Shown here: positions 51,430-60,869 of the stretch, piece after piece
Layout of the letters: each line of letters starts with the position of its first letter
Numbering within the stretch: position 1 is the first letter of the stretch
NCBI RefSeq assembly: GCF_035917335.1
Contig: NZ_CP109067.1
Location: 4,339,001-4,403,000, forward strand
Length of the DNA stretch: 64,000 nt
From: Micromonospora sp. NBC_01813
GTDB lineage: Bacteria > Actinomycetota > Actinomycetes > Mycobacteriales > Micromonosporaceae
Direction: 5' to 3'
Program-made: the position numbers and the translations under genes
Notes under the pieces: model-generated
Databases searched by the model: none
The model's input: the letters and a program-made list of their open reading frames with translations, nothing else
What the model was told of the DNA's origin: nothing

Positions 51430-52856
51430 CAGGTCTGCTCTCCAATGGTCCATCGGGGTCCGTGCGGGGTGTCCTCGACCGCGATGCCAGCCTGCTTGAG
51501 CTGGTCACGCACCGCGTCAGCGGCGGCCCAGTCGCGGCGGGCCCGGGCCTGCGCCCGCTGGTCGAGGGCGAGAGCGATCAGGGCGTCGACCGCACCGCGC
51601 AGCTCGTCGGCCGGGCCGGCGTCGCCCCACGCCGGGTCGAGCGGGTCCAAGCCGAGCACGCCCAACATGGCGCGGACCCGTCCCAGGCTAGCCCGGATCG
51701 CCGCGTCGTCGGAATCGGCGCTGGTGCCGGCCAGCAGGTTGTTGCCGTCGCGGACCTCGTCGTGCAGCACCGCGAAGGCCGCCGACGTGTTCAGGTCGTC
51801 GTCCATCGCCGCCGCGAACGCCGCCGGGACCGCGTCCGGCGCGACCGCGCCGACCTGCTCGACGGCCCGACGGACGAAGCCTTCGACCCGCCGGTACGCG
51901 GTGGCGCTCTCCCGCAGGGCGTCGTCGGAGTAGTCGATGCGCGACCGGTAGTGCGCGGCGGTCAGGTAGTAGCGCAGCTCGACCGGACGCACCCCGATCT
52001 CGGCGACGTGGCCGAGGTCGACGACGTTGCCCAGCGACTTGCTCATCTTCGCCGCGCCCAGGTTGAGCAGCCCGTGATGCACCCAGTAGCGGGCGAACGG
52101 CAGCCCGGCCGCCTTGGACTGGGCGATCTCGTTCTCGTGGTGCGGGAAGGTCAGATCCAGCCCGCCGCCGTGGATGTCGAACTCGGCACCCAGGTAACGC
52201 CAGCACATCGCCGAGCATTCGATGTGCCAGCCGGGGCGGCCCGGACCCCACGGCGACGGCCAGGCCGCGTCGGCGGGCTCGTCCGGCTTGACGCCCTTCC
52301 ACAGTGCGAAGTCGCGGGGATCCCGCTTGGCCCGCCCGACGCAGTCCTCGGCCGGCTGCATCGCGTCGAGCCGCTGCCCGGACAGCGCACCGTAGTCGGC
52401 GTACGAGGCGACGTCGAAGTAGACGTCACCGCTGCCGTCGCCGGCCGGGTAGGCGTGGCCGCGCTCGATCAACTGGCCGATCAGCTGGTGCATCTCCGGG
52501 ATGTGCCCGGTGGCACGCGGCTCGTACGTCGGCGGTGACACGTTCAGCGACCGGTACGCCCCGGCCAGCACCAACTCGTTGGCGTACGCGATCGACCAGA
52601 ACGGCTGGCCGGCGGCGGCCGCCTTGTCCAGCACCTTGTCGTCGACGTCGGTGATGTTGCGGATGAAGGTGACCCGCAGACCCCGGTGGGTCAGCCAGCG
52701 GCGCAGCACGTCGTAGTTGACGCCGGAGCGAAGGTGACCGATGTGCGGGGCCGACTGGACGGTGAGCCCACACAGGTAGATCGAGACCTCGCCGGGCTGG
52801 CGGGGCACGAAGTCCCGCACGGACCGGGTCGCGGTGTCGTACAAGCGGAGCGTCAC
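51429..52856 (-). CDS. cysS: Cysteinyl-tRNA synthetase
   Basis: A 475-residue class I aminoacyl-tRNA synthetase. The zinc and HIGH region reads [20 protein letters not shown], zinc ligands continue in WHIECSAMC and HHENE, and the KMSKS loop is [12 protein letters not shown]. The anticodon-binding helical domain follows. The usual CGPTVY is CGLTVQ here, a minor variation. The GTG start at 52856 has no ribosome site but lies six bases after TACCCT (52863-52868 on the minus strand), a leaderless pattern. rlmB is cotranscribed. Confidence 0.93.
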   Translation of the reverse strand: MTLRLYDTATRSVRDFVPRQPGEVSIYLCGLTVQSAPHIGHLRSGVNYDVLRRWLTHRGLRVTFIRNITDVDDKVLDKAAAAGQPFWSIAYANELVLAGAYRSLNVSPPTYEPRATGHIPEMHQLIGQLIERGHAYPAGDGSGDVYFDVASYADYGALSGQRLDAMQPAEDCVGRAKRDPRDFALWKGVKPDEPADAAWPSPWGPGRPGWHIECSAMCWRYLGAEFDIHGGGLDLTFPHHENEIAQSKAAGLPFARYWVHHGLLNLGAAKMSKSLGNVVDLGHVAEIGVRPVELRYYLTAAHYRSRIDYSDDALRESATAYRRVEGFVRRAVEQVGAVAPDAVPAAFAAAMDDDLNTSAAFAVLHDEVRDGNNLLAGTSADSDDAAIRASLGRVRAMLGVLGLDPLDPAWGDAGPADELRGAVDALIALALDQRAQARARRDWAAADAVRDQLKQAGIAVEDTPHGPRWTIGEQT

Positions 52857-52862
52857 GGTAGA

Positions 52863-52892
52863 AGGGTACCGACTGGCAGCCGCCCGTACGCT
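52863..52892. promoter_or_regulatory. Back-to-back leaderless promoters of cysS and the IclR gene
   Basis: On the minus strand TACCCT (52863-52868) is six bases from the cysS GTG; on the plus strand TACGCT (52887-52892) is six bases from the IclR GTG. Both fit TAnnnT-N6-GTG, typical of leaderless actinobacterial mRNAs. The two -10 boxes are only 18 bases apart, so the -35 regions overlap and the promoters may compete. Confidence 0.55.
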
Positions 52893-52898
52893 GTCGGT

Positions 52899-53585
52899 GT
52901 GGACGCAGCGGACCCGGCCGGAGCCGACGGCGGAGCCGGCCCCCGGCCGGTCGAGACGGCACAGACCCTGGACCGGGGGCTGCGCCTGCTGCGGCTGGTC
53001 GCCGAGGCCGCCGGCGGGGTCACCGTCACCGAGGCCGCCCACCAGCTCGACGTCGGTCGGGCGGCCGTCTACCGGCTGGCCACCACGTTGGCCGCGCACG
53101 GCATGCTGCGCCGCGACGCGACCGGCCGGCTGCGGCTGGGTGCCGGGCTGCTGCAGCTGGCCCGCCGCGCCCAGCCGCTGCTGGCCGACACCGCCCTGCC
53201 GGCGCTGCGCCAACTCGCCGAGTCCTCCGGTGCCACCGCCCACCTGACCGTCGCCGAAGGCGCCGAGGCGGTGGCGCTCGCCGTCGTCGAGCCGAGCTGG
53301 ACGGCGTTCCACGTCGCGTACCGGGCGGGGTCGCGGCACCCGGTGGGTCGCGGCGCCGCCGGCCGCGCCATCCTGGCCGGCCGCGACGGTACGCCCGGAC
53401 CGGTGACCAGCAGCGGCGAGCTGCAGCCCGGCGCGTACGGTGTCGCCGCCCCGGTGCTCGGCGTGCCCGGCCTGGAGGCCAGCGTCGGGGTGGTGGCGAT
53501 GGGCACGCTCGACGTGCCGGCGATCAGCGCACAGGTGCAGGCGACCGCCGAGACCGTCGCCCGGCTGCTGGCCGGCGAGGCGTGA
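52899..53585 (+). CDS. IclR family transcriptional regulator
   Basis: A 228-residue regulator with an N-terminal winged helix ([42 protein letters not shown], in two parts) and a C-terminal GAF-like effector domain ([53 protein letters not shown]). Slightly shorter than typical (about 250). The target is unknown; the divergent cysS gene is housekeeping and is not an obvious target. The start at 52899 is based on the leaderless promoter pattern; the frame runs further upstream through cysS. Confidence 0.85.
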   Translation: MDAADPAGADGGAGPRPVETAQTLDRGLRLLRLVAEAAGGVTVTEAAHQLDVGRAAVYRLATTLAAHGMLRRDATGRLRLGAGLLQLARRAQPLLADTALPALRQLAESSGATAHLTVAEGAEAVALAVVEPSWTAFHVAYRAGSRHPVGRGAAGRAILAGRDGTPGPVTSSGELQPGAYGVAAPVLGVPGLEASVGVVAMGTLDVPAISAQVQATAETVARLLAGEA

Positions 53586-53594
53586 ACACCCGAC

Positions 53595-53654
53595 TCAGAA
53601 CAGGCCGGCTCGGAGCAGGTCGGCTCGGAACAGGTCGGCTCAGAACAAGTCGGC
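53595..53654. repeat. Four tandem 15-bp repeats at the HAD gene stop
   Basis: Four units of the form TCGGAACAGGTCGGC at 53595-53609, 53610-53624, 53625-53639 and 53640-53654, each differing at one to three positions. The HAD stop codon (53640-53642, minus strand) is inside the last unit. Resembles the 14-bp array at 17289-17330 in composition and in its place at the end of a minus-strand gene. Confidence 0.7.
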
Positions 53655-54317
53655 GAGGGCGGCGGGCAGCTGCGCCAGCGTGGTGACCTGGGCGTCCGGG
53701 CACACCTCGGGCGGGCAGGACTCGCCACGCCGGTTCAGCCAGATCGCCCGCAGCCCCGCCGACTGCGGGCCGACCACGTCATGCGGGATCGAGTCGCCGA
53801 CGTAGACGACCCGGTCGGCGCTCGCATCGGCGGCGGTCAGCACGGCGGCGTAGAACCGCTGGTCCGGCTTCTTCGGCAGGCCGTCGACGTGCGCGTACAC
53901 CTCGAAGGCGAACTGGCCGCGCAGCCCGCACCGGTCGGCGCGGCTGTTGCCGTTGGTGGCCAGGCCGACCGCGTACCGGCGGCGCAGCTGGCCCAGGGCG
54001 GGCAGCGTGTCGGCGTACGGCCGGCTGAGTGCGAACCGGCGGGCGAAGAAGATGTCGGTGATCCGGTCCAGTTCGTGCGGCAGGCCGACCCGGGCGACGG
54101 AGCGGGCCAGGGCGGCACGGCGGATCGACATCACCGGCGCGGACGGGTCGTCGGCGAACGCGGCCGCCCAGTCGTCGGCCATGTCGTCGAGGGTCAACTC
54201 GGCGGCGCGGGGGGTCAGCTGGCGCAGCTCGGCGAGGACGGTCCGCAGCGCGCCGGTGACCGCGGGCCGCAGGTCGACGAGGGTCTCGTCGACGTCGAAC
54301 ACCACGGTGGTAATCAC
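53640..54317 (-). CDS. HAD family hydrolase
   Basis: A 225-residue haloacid-dehalogenase-fold phosphatase. Motif I is VVFDVDETLVDLRP with the nucleophile Asp, motif II Thr/Ser in GLATNGNSRADRCG, Lys motif III in GLPKKPDQRFY, and motif IV VVYVGDSIPHDVVGPQSAGL. Cap domain residues 20-110 are helical, as in phosphoglycolate-phosphatase or YjjG-like enzymes. Substrate not assignable. It stands alone, 19 bases after the fumC end on the same strand. Confidence 0.88.
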   Translation of the reverse strand: MITTVVFDVDETLVDLRPAVTGALRTVLAELRQLTPRAAELTLDDMADDWAAAFADDPSAPVMSIRRAALARSVARVGLPHELDRITDIFFARRFALSRPYADTLPALGQLRRRYAVGLATNGNSRADRCGLRGQFAFEVYAHVDGLPKKPDQRFYAAVLTAADASADRVVYVGDSIPHDVVGPQSAGLRAIWLNRRGESCPPEVCPDAQVTTLAQLPAALADLF

Positions 54318-54336
54318 TCCACCAGGGTATGCCTGC

Positions 54337-55740
54337 TCAGCCGGGGCGGGTCATCCGCAGAACGTCCAACGCCTCGTCCAGCTCGGCGGCGGTCAGCGTG
54401 CCGGCGTCCACGTGGCCGCGTTCCAGGACGACCGCGCGGATCGACTTGTTCTCGGCGAGGGCCTGCTTGGCGATCGAGGCGGCCTCGTCGTAGCCGAGGT
54501 GCCGGTTGAGCGGGGTGACGATCGACGGTGACCCTTCGGCGTACGCCAGGCAGGTTTCCGGGTTGGCGGCCAACTCGGCGACGCAGCGGCGGGCGAGCAG
54601 CCGGCTGGCGGCGGCGATCAGCCGGACCGCTTCGAGCAGGTTGCTGCCCATCACCGGCAGCATCACGTTGAGCTCGAAGTCGCCCTGGCTGCCGGCGAAC
54701 GCGATCGTCGCGTCGTTGCCGATCACCTGGGCGCAGACCTGGCGTACCGATTCGCAGACCACCGGGTTCACCTTGCCCGGCATGATCGACGAGCCGGGCT
54801 GCAGGTCGGGGATGCGCAGTTCACCGAGGCCGGCGCGGGGGCCGGAGCCCATCCACCGGATGTCGTTGGCGATCTTGTACAGGCCGACGGCGATGGTGCG
54901 CAGTTGCCCGGAGGTCTCCACCAGGGCGTCGCGGGCCCCCTGGGCCTCGAAGTGGTTACGGGCCTCGGTCAACGGCAGCCCGGTCGCCTCGGCCAGCTTC
55001 GCGATGACGGCGGCGGCGAACCCGGGCGGGGTGTTCACCCCGGTGCCGACGGCGGTGCCGCCCAGCGGCAGTTCGGCCAGTCGGGGCAGGATCGAACGCA
55101 GCCGTTCCTGGCCGTAGCGGACCTGGGCGGCGTAGCCGGAGAACTCCTGGCCGAGGGTGACCGGGGTGGCGTCCATCAGATGGGTACGCCCGGCCTTGAC
55201 CACGGTGGCGAACTCGTCGACCTTGCCTTCCAGCGCGGTCGCCAGCTCGTCGAGGGCCGGGATCAGCTCGTGCACCACCTGGTGCGATGCGGCCAGGTGG
55301 ATCGAGGTCGGGAAGACGTCGTTGCTCGACTGCGAGGCGTTGACATGGTCGTTGGGGTGCACCGGCCGGTCCAGTTCGCGGGCGGCGAGGGTGGCCAGCA
55401 CCTCGTTGGTGTTCATGTTCGACGAGGTGCCCGAGCCGGTCTGGAACACGTCCACCGGGAACTGGTCGTCGTATCCGCCGGACGCGACGTGCGCGGCGGC
55501 GGTGGCGATCGCCTCGGCGATGCCGGCCGGGATCACCCCGAGGTCGGCGTTGACCTGCGCGGCGGCACCCTTGATCTGGGCGAGCGCGCGGATCTGGGCG
55601 GATTCGAGCGTACGGCCGGAGACCGGGAAGTTCTCCAACGCGCGCTGGGTCTGCGCCCGCCACAGCGCGTCGGCGGGCACCCGTACCTCGCCCATGGTGT
55701 CGCGTTCGATCCGGTAGCCCTCGTCAGTCACCCTTCCCAT
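54337..55740 (-). CDS. fumC: Fumarate hydratase, class II
   Basis: A 467-residue fumarase interconverting fumarate and malate in the citric acid cycle. The signature [16 protein letters not shown] lies near residue 318, with family features [30 protein letters not shown] and [19 protein letters not shown]. Length agrees with class II enzymes (about 460-470). Start uncertain between the ATG at 55740 and a GTG at 55731; neither has a well-spaced ribosome site. The longer frame to 55884 is antisense noise. Confidence 0.93.
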   Translation of the reverse strand: MGRVTDEGYRIERDTMGEVRVPADALWRAQTQRALENFPVSGRTLESAQIRALAQIKGAAAQVNADLGVIPAGIAEAIATAAAHVASGGYDDQFPVDVFQTGSGTSSNMNTNEVLATLAARELDRPVHPNDHVNASQSSNDVFPTSIHLAASHQVVHELIPALDELATALEGKVDEFATVVKAGRTHLMDATPVTLGQEFSGYAAQVRYGQERLRSILPRLAELPLGGTAVGTGVNTPPGFAAAVIAKLAEATGLPLTEARNHFEAQGARDALVETSGQLRTIAVGLYKIANDIRWMGSGPRAGLGELRIPDLQPGSSIMPGKVNPVVCESVRQVCAQVIGNDATIAFAGSQGDFELNVMLPVMGSNLLEAVRLIAAASRLLARRCVAELAANPETCLAYAEGSPSIVTPLNRHLGYDEAASIAKQALAENKSIRAVVLERGHVDAGTLTAAELDEALDVLRMTRPG

Positions 55741-55777
55741 CCTGCCCCGAGTGGCGGCACTCCGCAGATGATGTCGG

Positions 55778-56128
55778 TTACGCCTCGCGGGTGGTGGCGT
55801 CGCTGGTCGAGCCGCCGGCCGGCGTACCCATGCCGCCGCTGGTCGCGTCGCCGGTCGTCGTCGGCGCCACCTTCTGCCCACCACGGTTGCGGTCCTTGAC
55901 CCGGCGGACGCTGGCCGGCCCGGCGGCGCCGCCGGTGGTGGTCAGTCCGCCACCGGAGCGGGTCGGGCCGCCGTCGCGCAGCACCTCGGGGGGAGTCTGC
56001 ACGTTGTTCGGCGGCGCGATGACGTCGTCCAGAACCTCCTGGCGGTACATCGTCCCCTGCTCCAGATCGTCGGCGAACGCCTGCCCCTCGTCGCCCTCGT
56101 GTCCGGTGTCGCCAGTGCGTCGCCCCAT
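55778..56128 (-). CDS. Small hydrophilic unknown protein
   Basis: A 116-residue soluble protein rich in Gly, Thr, Asp and Arg, with no membrane segment or known motif. The conserved-looking middle is [20 protein letters not shown], then [17 protein letters not shown], and the C-terminus is Gly/Thr low complexity. A strong GGGAGGGG site stands seven bases before the ATG at 56128, which supports expression. Probably disordered; function unknown. It lies just upstream of fumC on the same strand. Confidence 0.65.
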   Translation of the reverse strand: MGRRTGDTGHEGDEGQAFADDLEQGTMYRQEVLDDVIAPPNNVQTPPEVLRDGGPTRSGGGLTTTGGAAGPASVRRVKDRNRGGQKVAPTTTGDATSGGMGTPAGGSTSDATTREA

Positions 56129-56207
56129 GTCGCCACCCCTCCCGTCGGTGGCGGGGTGCCCCGATCGGCGGCGGCAAAACCTGTGCCGGTCGCCGGGTCG
56201 GCTCAGC

Positions 56208-57359
56208 TCACCCGGCGTCGCCGGCGACCCGTACCCGTTGGCTTTCGCCGTCGGAGAGCAACGCCGCCACCCGCTCCCCCTGCTCGGCCACGGCGGCGCG
56301 GTCGGTGCGGGAGAAGACACGCAGCGGGGTAACGGTCACGGTGCCGGCGTCGGCGCTGGTGCCGGCGCTGGTGCCGGCGTCGACGGTCCAGGTGGCGGCC
56401 ACCCGGCCGTCGACCAGCACCACCCGCGCCCCGGCGACGGACAGGCCCCGGTGAGCGTCGTCGATGATCCGGCTGCGGTCGTCGTAGCCGAGGATCGCGT
56501 TGTCGAACGCCGGCAGGAACCGCACCGGCGCGGGGGTGTCCGGGTCGGGTCGCGGGGCGTCGGGCAGGTCCAGCAGTTGCCGGCCGCGCTGGTCGCGGAA
56601 GACGACCAGCTCGTCGCGGATCGCGGTCACTGCGGCGGGCAGCCCGGCCAGCCCACACCAGGCGCGCAGGTCGGCGCTGGCGGCCGGCCCGTACGCGGCC
56701 AGGTACCGCCGTACCAGTGTCTGGCCGACCTGGTCGACGCCGCCGTCCTGCGCCGCGCTTCCGTCGGTGGCCGGCTGGTCGGGGTCGAGTCCCGCCCACT
56801 CCGCCAGCGGCCGGTAGCGCGCACCGCCAGTGGCCCGCCACAGCCCACGTGGCGGCAGCTGCACCACCGGGATCAACGCCGCGACCAGCATCTCCCCGAG
56901 CGCTCTCGGCTCCAGCTTCGACCACGGATCGGGCAGGGCGCGGGCCAGCCCGGTCATCGTCCGGGGTTCGCCGTCGGCGAGCACCGCCCGGCCGGCCGCC
57001 GCGAGCGCGTCGAGGTCGACCCCGGCGAGCTCGCGGCGGTAGACGGCGAGGACCCGTTGCCGCAGCATGGCGTCGTGGCGGGGACGCCAGGCCACGGCAT
57101 CGGCGGCGGTGAGCAGATGGACGGTCCGGCGCATCAGATGGGTCCGGACCACCGCGCGGCGCAGCAGCAGGTCCGACAGGTCCGCCGGGTCGAAGCCGCG
57201 CAGCCGGCTCCACAGCCCGACGAACGGCTCCTGCGGTTCCTGCGCCTGCAGTCCGCCGAGATGCGCGACGGCGTCGTACACCGGCAGGTCCGCGCGGTCG
57301 AGCAGCAACTGCCGGGCCAGCGTCGCGCGGTTGAGCGCCCGGATGTCCAGCACCGTCAT
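56208..57359 (-). CDS. AlkZ/HTH_42-type winged-helix DNA-binding protein
   Basis: A 383-residue protein of the winged-helix HTH_42 family that includes the DNA glycosylases AlkZ and YcaQ, which unhook interstrand crosslinks. Family features: ARQLLLDRADLP near the start, HLGGLQAQEPQEPFVGLW (the Q-x-Q/D catalytic region in AlkZ relatives) and RTHLMRRTVHLL, with FLPAFDNAILGYDDRSRII in the C-terminal half. Whether glycosylase activity is present cannot be told from sequence. A Gly/Thr-rich repeat (GTSAGTSADAGT) interrupts the C-terminal domain. Confidence 0.8.
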   Translation of the reverse strand: MTVLDIRALNRATLARQLLLDRADLPVYDAVAHLGGLQAQEPQEPFVGLWSRLRGFDPADLSDLLLRRAVVRTHLMRRTVHLLTAADAVAWRPRHDAMLRQRVLAVYRRELAGVDLDALAAAGRAVLADGEPRTMTGLARALPDPWSKLEPRALGEMLVAALIPVVQLPPRGLWRATGGARYRPLAEWAGLDPDQPATDGSAAQDGGVDQVGQTLVRRYLAAYGPAASADLRAWCGLAGLPAAVTAIRDELVVFRDQRGRQLLDLPDAPRPDPDTPAPVRFLPAFDNAILGYDDRSRIIDDAHRGLSVAGARVVLVDGRVAATWTVDAGTSAGTSADAGTVTVTPLRVFSRTDRAAVAEQGERVAALLSDGESQRVRVAGDAG

Positions 57360-57374
57360 CGGTCGCGCTCCTGA

Positions 57375-57797
57375 CTACCCGTTGTACGGGGCGGCGGCGT
57401 CGACGACCCAGACGACGCCGAACCGGTCCCGCACCATCCCGTACGCCGGTGCCCAGCCGGCCGGGCCGAGCGGGACCACCACGGTCGCCCCGTCGACGAG
57501 TTTCTCCCAGTAGCCGGTGACCTCCTCGACCGACTCACCGCGTACGGAGACGAAGTATGCGTTCTCCCCCTGGTCGTAGCCCAGTCGAGCCGGCACGTCG
57601 TACGCCATGACGTGGAAGCCGTCGGCCGCGCGGACCTGGCCCCACATCACCTGGTCGGCCTCGGATTCGTCCTGGACGTTACCGGCGTCGGCGTACGTCA
57701 GCACGACGAGATCGCCGCCGAAGACGGACTGGTAGAACTCCAACGCCGCCCGCGCCTCGCCGCGAAAGTTGAGATGAGTGGTGGTGGTGATCGACAA
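57375..57797 (-). CDS. VOC/PhnB-like glyoxalase-fold protein
   Basis: A 140-residue vicinal-oxygen-chelate fold protein resembling PhnB/3-demethylubiquinone-like proteins. Typical segments are HLNFRGEARAALEFYQSVFG, QVMWGQVRAADGFHVMAYDV and the C-terminal PAYGMVRDRFGVVWVVD. Probably binds a small molecule, with unknown activity. A TTG start at 57797 is favoured by GAGGGG six bases upstream. Divergent from the WYL regulator at 57909, which often controls such genes. Confidence 0.8.
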   Translation of the reverse strand: MSITTTTHLNFRGEARAALEFYQSVFGGDLVVLTYADAGNVQDESEADQVMWGQVRAADGFHVMAYDVPARLGYDQGENAYFVSVRGESVEEVTGYWEKLVDGATVVVPLGPAGWAPAYGMVRDRFGVVWVVDAAAPYNG

Positions 57798-57864
57798 GGT
57801 CGGCCCCTCTGGCTGTGCGATACAGACCCGACGGGTGTCGGGTGCGGGGGCAACACTCGCAGCG

Positions 57865-57889
57865 GTAGCGGCCAGTTTGTGTCCGCTAC
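57865..57889. promoter_or_regulatory. Inverted repeat in the VOC/WYL divergent gap
   Basis: GTAGCGG (57865-57871) and CCGCTAC (57883-57889) are separated by 11 bases, which puts the half-sites on the same face of the helix about 18 bases apart. It is the only clear symmetry in the 111-bp gap between the VOC gene and its divergent regulator. A likely binding site for the WYL/YafY-type protein. Confidence 0.4.
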
Positions 57890-57908
57890 TGCGGGCAGAA
57901 TGGGAAAC

Positions 57909-58877
57909 ATGCCGAAAACGTCGGAGCGGCTGCTGATGCTGCTGTCGCTGCTGCAGGCCCGCCCCGAGTGGCCGGGCGGGCTGCTGGCCGAGCGGTTGGC
58001 GGTCAGCCCGCGCACCGTCCGGCGCGACGTCGACCGGCTCCGCGCGCTCGGCTACCCGATCACGGCGATCAAGGGACCGGCCGGTGGCTACCGGCTGGAC
58101 GCCGGTGCCCGGCTGCCGCCGCTGCTCTTCGACGACGAGCAGGCGGTCGCCCTCGCCATCGCGCTGCGGACCGCCGCCGCGAGCGGCGCCGGCATCGGGG
58201 AGGCGGCGGCGCGGGCGCTGCACACCGTCCGGCAGGTCATGCCGCAGCGGCTGCGCCACCGTATCGACGCCGTCGAGGCCGTCGCCATCGGGTCAACCGT
58301 CGCGCAGCCGGTCGACACCGCGACGCTGCTGGCGGTGAGCAACGCGGTACGGGCCCACGAGGTGCTGCGCTTCGACTACCGCTCGGCTCCCGTCCCCCGC
58401 CGGGTCGAGCCGCACCATCTGGTCACCTGGCGGGGGCGCTGGTACCTGGTCGGCTGGGATCTCGACCGCGACGACTGGCGGATCTTCCGGGCCGACCGGA
58501 TCACCCCACGCACCCCCACCGGGCCGCGCTTCACCCCACGTGAGCTGCCGGCCGACAGCGTCGCCGCGTTCGTCACCGCCCGGTTCCGGGGCGCGGACGG
58601 TTCCGCTGGCTCCGGCTCCGCTGGCTCGGGTGACTGGCCCTGCCAGGGGCAGGTGATCCTGGACCTTCCGGCCGCCGAGGTGGCCCCGTACGCGTACGGC
58701 GGTCTCGTCGAGGAGATCGATCCACGCCGCTGCCGACTGACCCTGGGCTCGTGGTCCTGGGTGGGTCTGGCGAGCACCGTCGGCCTGTTCGACGCCGACA
58801 TCGAGGTCGTCGGCCCGCCGGAGCTGGCCGCCGCCTTCGCCACCCTGGCCCGCCGCTACGCCGCCGCAGGCGCATAG
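57909..58877 (+). CDS. YafY-type helix-turn-helix WYL-domain regulator
   Basis: A 322-residue regulator. The N-terminal HTH is RLLMLLSLLQARPEWPGG, then LLAERLAVSPRTVRRDVDRL, and the WYL domain is centred on VLRFDYRSA and PHHLVTWRGRWYLVGWDLDR. The C-terminal WCX-like domain has a Gly/Ser insert (GSAGSGSAGSG). WYL domains sense nucleotides or nucleic-acid ligands. An in-frame ATG at 57900 would add three residues. Divergent from the VOC gene, which it probably regulates. Confidence 0.85.
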   Translation: MPKTSERLLMLLSLLQARPEWPGGLLAERLAVSPRTVRRDVDRLRALGYPITAIKGPAGGYRLDAGARLPPLLFDDEQAVALAIALRTAAASGAGIGEAAARALHTVRQVMPQRLRHRIDAVEAVAIGSTVAQPVDTATLLAVSNAVRAHEVLRFDYRSAPVPRRVEPHHLVTWRGRWYLVGWDLDRDDWRIFRADRITPRTPTGPRFTPRELPADSVAAFVTARFRGADGSAGSGSAGSGDWPCQGQVILDLPAAEVAPYAYGGLVEEIDPRRCRLTLGSWSWVGLASTVGLFDADIEVVGPPELAAAFATLARRYAAAGA

Positions 58878-58886
58878 GATCCCCGC

Positions 58887-60251
58887 ATGTCTACACCGAC
58901 CACTGTCGACGCAGCTGTCCCGCAGGTGGCGGATCGACCAGACGCCAACGAGGTGCGGCTCACCGAGCGGCCCGCCCTGGCCGATCTGCACGCCGTGCTG
59001 AGACTGTGTGACTCGGGGCGGTTGCGGTGCAGCGACAAGACGAAACGACCGGCCGCCGCCAGCGTCGTGACCGTCGCCGAGACGCTGTCTGGCGGCGACT
59101 TCTACCCCGACGAGGCGATCGCGGCGTACGCCTGGCCGCTGCTCGTCCAGGCTGGCGGCCTGGCCGAGGTCGTCGGCGGCAAACTGCAGCTGACCGCCCG
59201 GGGTCGCACGGCACTGCGCAAACCGGCGGCGGACATCGTCAAGGGTCTGTGGCGTTCCTGGGTGTCCAAGGCGATCCTCGACGAGCTGAGCCGGGTCGAC
59301 AACATCAAAGGCCAGCGCACCACCAACGTGCTGACCTCGGCGAAGACCCGCCGGCAGCAGGTGTCGGCGGCGCTGGCCAGCTGCCACCCCGGCGACTGGA
59401 TCGCCGTCGACGACCTGTTCGCCGCGATGCGCCGCGCGGGTCTGTCCCCGACGGTGGCCCGCAGCGAACGGGCCCTGTGGCGGTTGTATCTGATCGACCC
59501 GCAGTACGGCAGCCTCGGCTACGCCGGGTTCGGCGAGTGGGAGATCTTGGAGGGCCGCTACACCCTCGCCGTCATCTTCGAGTACGCGGCCACGTTGGGG
59601 CTGGTCGACGTCGCCTACGACGACCCGGCCGGGGCCCGCGTCGACTACCACGGCAACTGGGGTGCCGACGACTTCGACTACCTGAGCCGCTACGACGGGC
59701 TGCGCGCGGTGCGGCTGACCGGGCTCGGCGCGTACACCTTGGATCTGACCCCGTCGTACGCAGCACCGGCCGAGACTGCGCCGACCCAGTCGTTGAAGGT
59801 TCTGCCGAGTCTGGACGTGGTGGCGGTCGGCGAGTTGAGCCCGGCCGACCGGCTGGTCCTCGACGCGTACGCGAAGCAGACCTCGGACCGGGTGTGGGCG
59901 CTCACCTCGGAGACCGTGCTCGCGGCGGTCGCCGCCGGACGCGGCGTCGCCGAGCTGCGCGACTTCCTCACCGGTCGGATGGCGCAGCCGGAGCTGCCCG
60001 GCACGCTGCTGGTGCTGCTCGACGACGCGACAGCCCGCGTCGGGCAACTACGTGACCTGGGCCAGGTGCGTCTGATCGAGTGCGCCGACCCGGCGGTCGC
60101 CGCGCTGATCCGCAACGACCGGCGGCTCCAACCACTGTGTACGGCGGTCGGCGACCGGCACCTCGCGGTCACCCCTGATCAGGAGCCGGGCTTCCGCCGG
60201 GCGCTACAGAAGCTCGGCTACGCCCTGCCGATCCCCGGCACCCGCAACTGA
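58887..60251 (+). CDS. Helicase_C_3 (XPB-associated) domain protein without helicase motor
   Basis: A 454-residue protein whose C-terminal about 150 residues resemble the XPB/Ssl2 helicase-associated domain (LKVLPSLDVVAVGELSPADR; WALTSETVLAAVAAGRGV; ELPGTLLVLLDDATARVGQL; VRLIECADPAVAALI). The N-terminal part contains winged-helix-like regions (LHAVLRLCDSGRLRCSDKTKR, AALASCHPGDWIAVDDLF). There is no Walker A motif, so it is not itself a helicase. It may bind DNA or regulate a separate motor. It follows the WYL regulator by nine bases and may be cotranscribed. Confidence 0.65.
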   Translation: MSTPTTVDAAVPQVADRPDANEVRLTERPALADLHAVLRLCDSGRLRCSDKTKRPAAASVVTVAETLSGGDFYPDEAIAAYAWPLLVQAGGLAEVVGGKLQLTARGRTALRKPAADIVKGLWRSWVSKAILDELSRVDNIKGQRTTNVLTSAKTRRQQVSAALASCHPGDWIAVDDLFAAMRRAGLSPTVARSERALWRLYLIDPQYGSLGYAGFGEWEILEGRYTLAVIFEYAATLGLVDVAYDDPAGARVDYHGNWGADDFDYLSRYDGLRAVRLTGLGAYTLDLTPSYAAPAETAPTQSLKVLPSLDVVAVGELSPADRLVLDAYAKQTSDRVWALTSETVLAAVAAGRGVAELRDFLTGRMAQPELPGTLLVLLDDATARVGQLRDLGQVRLIECADPAVAALIRNDRRLQPLCTAVGDRHLAVTPDQEPGFRRALQKLGYALPIPGTRN

Positions 60252-60264
60252 GCCGGCGTGCCGG

Positions 60265-60711
60265 CTAATCGCCCGGGCCAGGAAGTCTCAGCTGGGCGGT
60301 TGGCCGCCCCAGCAACAGATGCAGGTCCTGTTGGCCGCACAGGTTCTGCATGGGGAGGAAGAGTGGATCAGGCATCGTGGGCGGGGCGGTCCAGCGGAGG
60401 TCGACGAACTTGTCCGGCTCGCGGACCTGCGGACTGCCGCGCAGGTGATCGCTGATCATCCAGATCGTCACGTAGTGCCGGGCGGCGTCGAAGACGTCGT
60501 TGGTGACCGCGCCGAAGCGTACGTTGGTGATCTCGACGCCGGTCTCCTCCGCGACCTCCCGCCGCGCGGTCTGCTCGAAGCTCTCCCCGAGCTCGAGGTG
60601 GCCGCCGGGCAGGGACCAGGTGCCGGCCCCGTGGGCACCTTTGCGGAAGCCCATCAGGAAGCGACCCTCGCTGAGCACGAAGACCGCCACCCCTACCTGA
60701 GGTCGCTGCAC
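60265..60711 (-). CDS. NUDIX hydrolase
   Basis: A 148-residue NUDIX hydrolase that would cleave a nucleoside diphosphate linked to another moiety. The NUDIX box (about residues 36-58) begins GGHLELGESFEQTARREV, followed by AEETGVEI, with all catalytic Glu residues present. The start FVLSEGRFLMGFRKGAHGAG and the tail resemble MutT/NUDT15-like enzymes that clean up nucleotides such as 8-oxo-dGTP. Its stop lies in a small AGCCGGC-GT-GCCGGCT hairpin (60253-60268) shared with the convergent Helicase_C_3 gene. Confidence 0.9.
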   Translation of the reverse strand: MQRPQVGVAVFVLSEGRFLMGFRKGAHGAGTWSLPGGHLELGESFEQTARREVAEETGVEITNVRFGAVTNDVFDAARHYVTIWMISDHLRGSPQVREPDKFVDLRWTAPPTMPDPLFLPMQNLCGQQDLHLLLGRPTAQLRLPGPGD

Positions 60712-60869
60712 GCCGGTCAGCTAACCCGAGCCGCTGGGGGCCGTCAACCGGCCCGTACCACGATCTTCAGTATTGACACTTCTGGATGCGGTCGCTGACA
60801 CTTGTCGGCAACACGCAGGAAACAAAGAGCTTGTTAACGCTCACATGGATGATCGCCCCGGGAGGCGTC

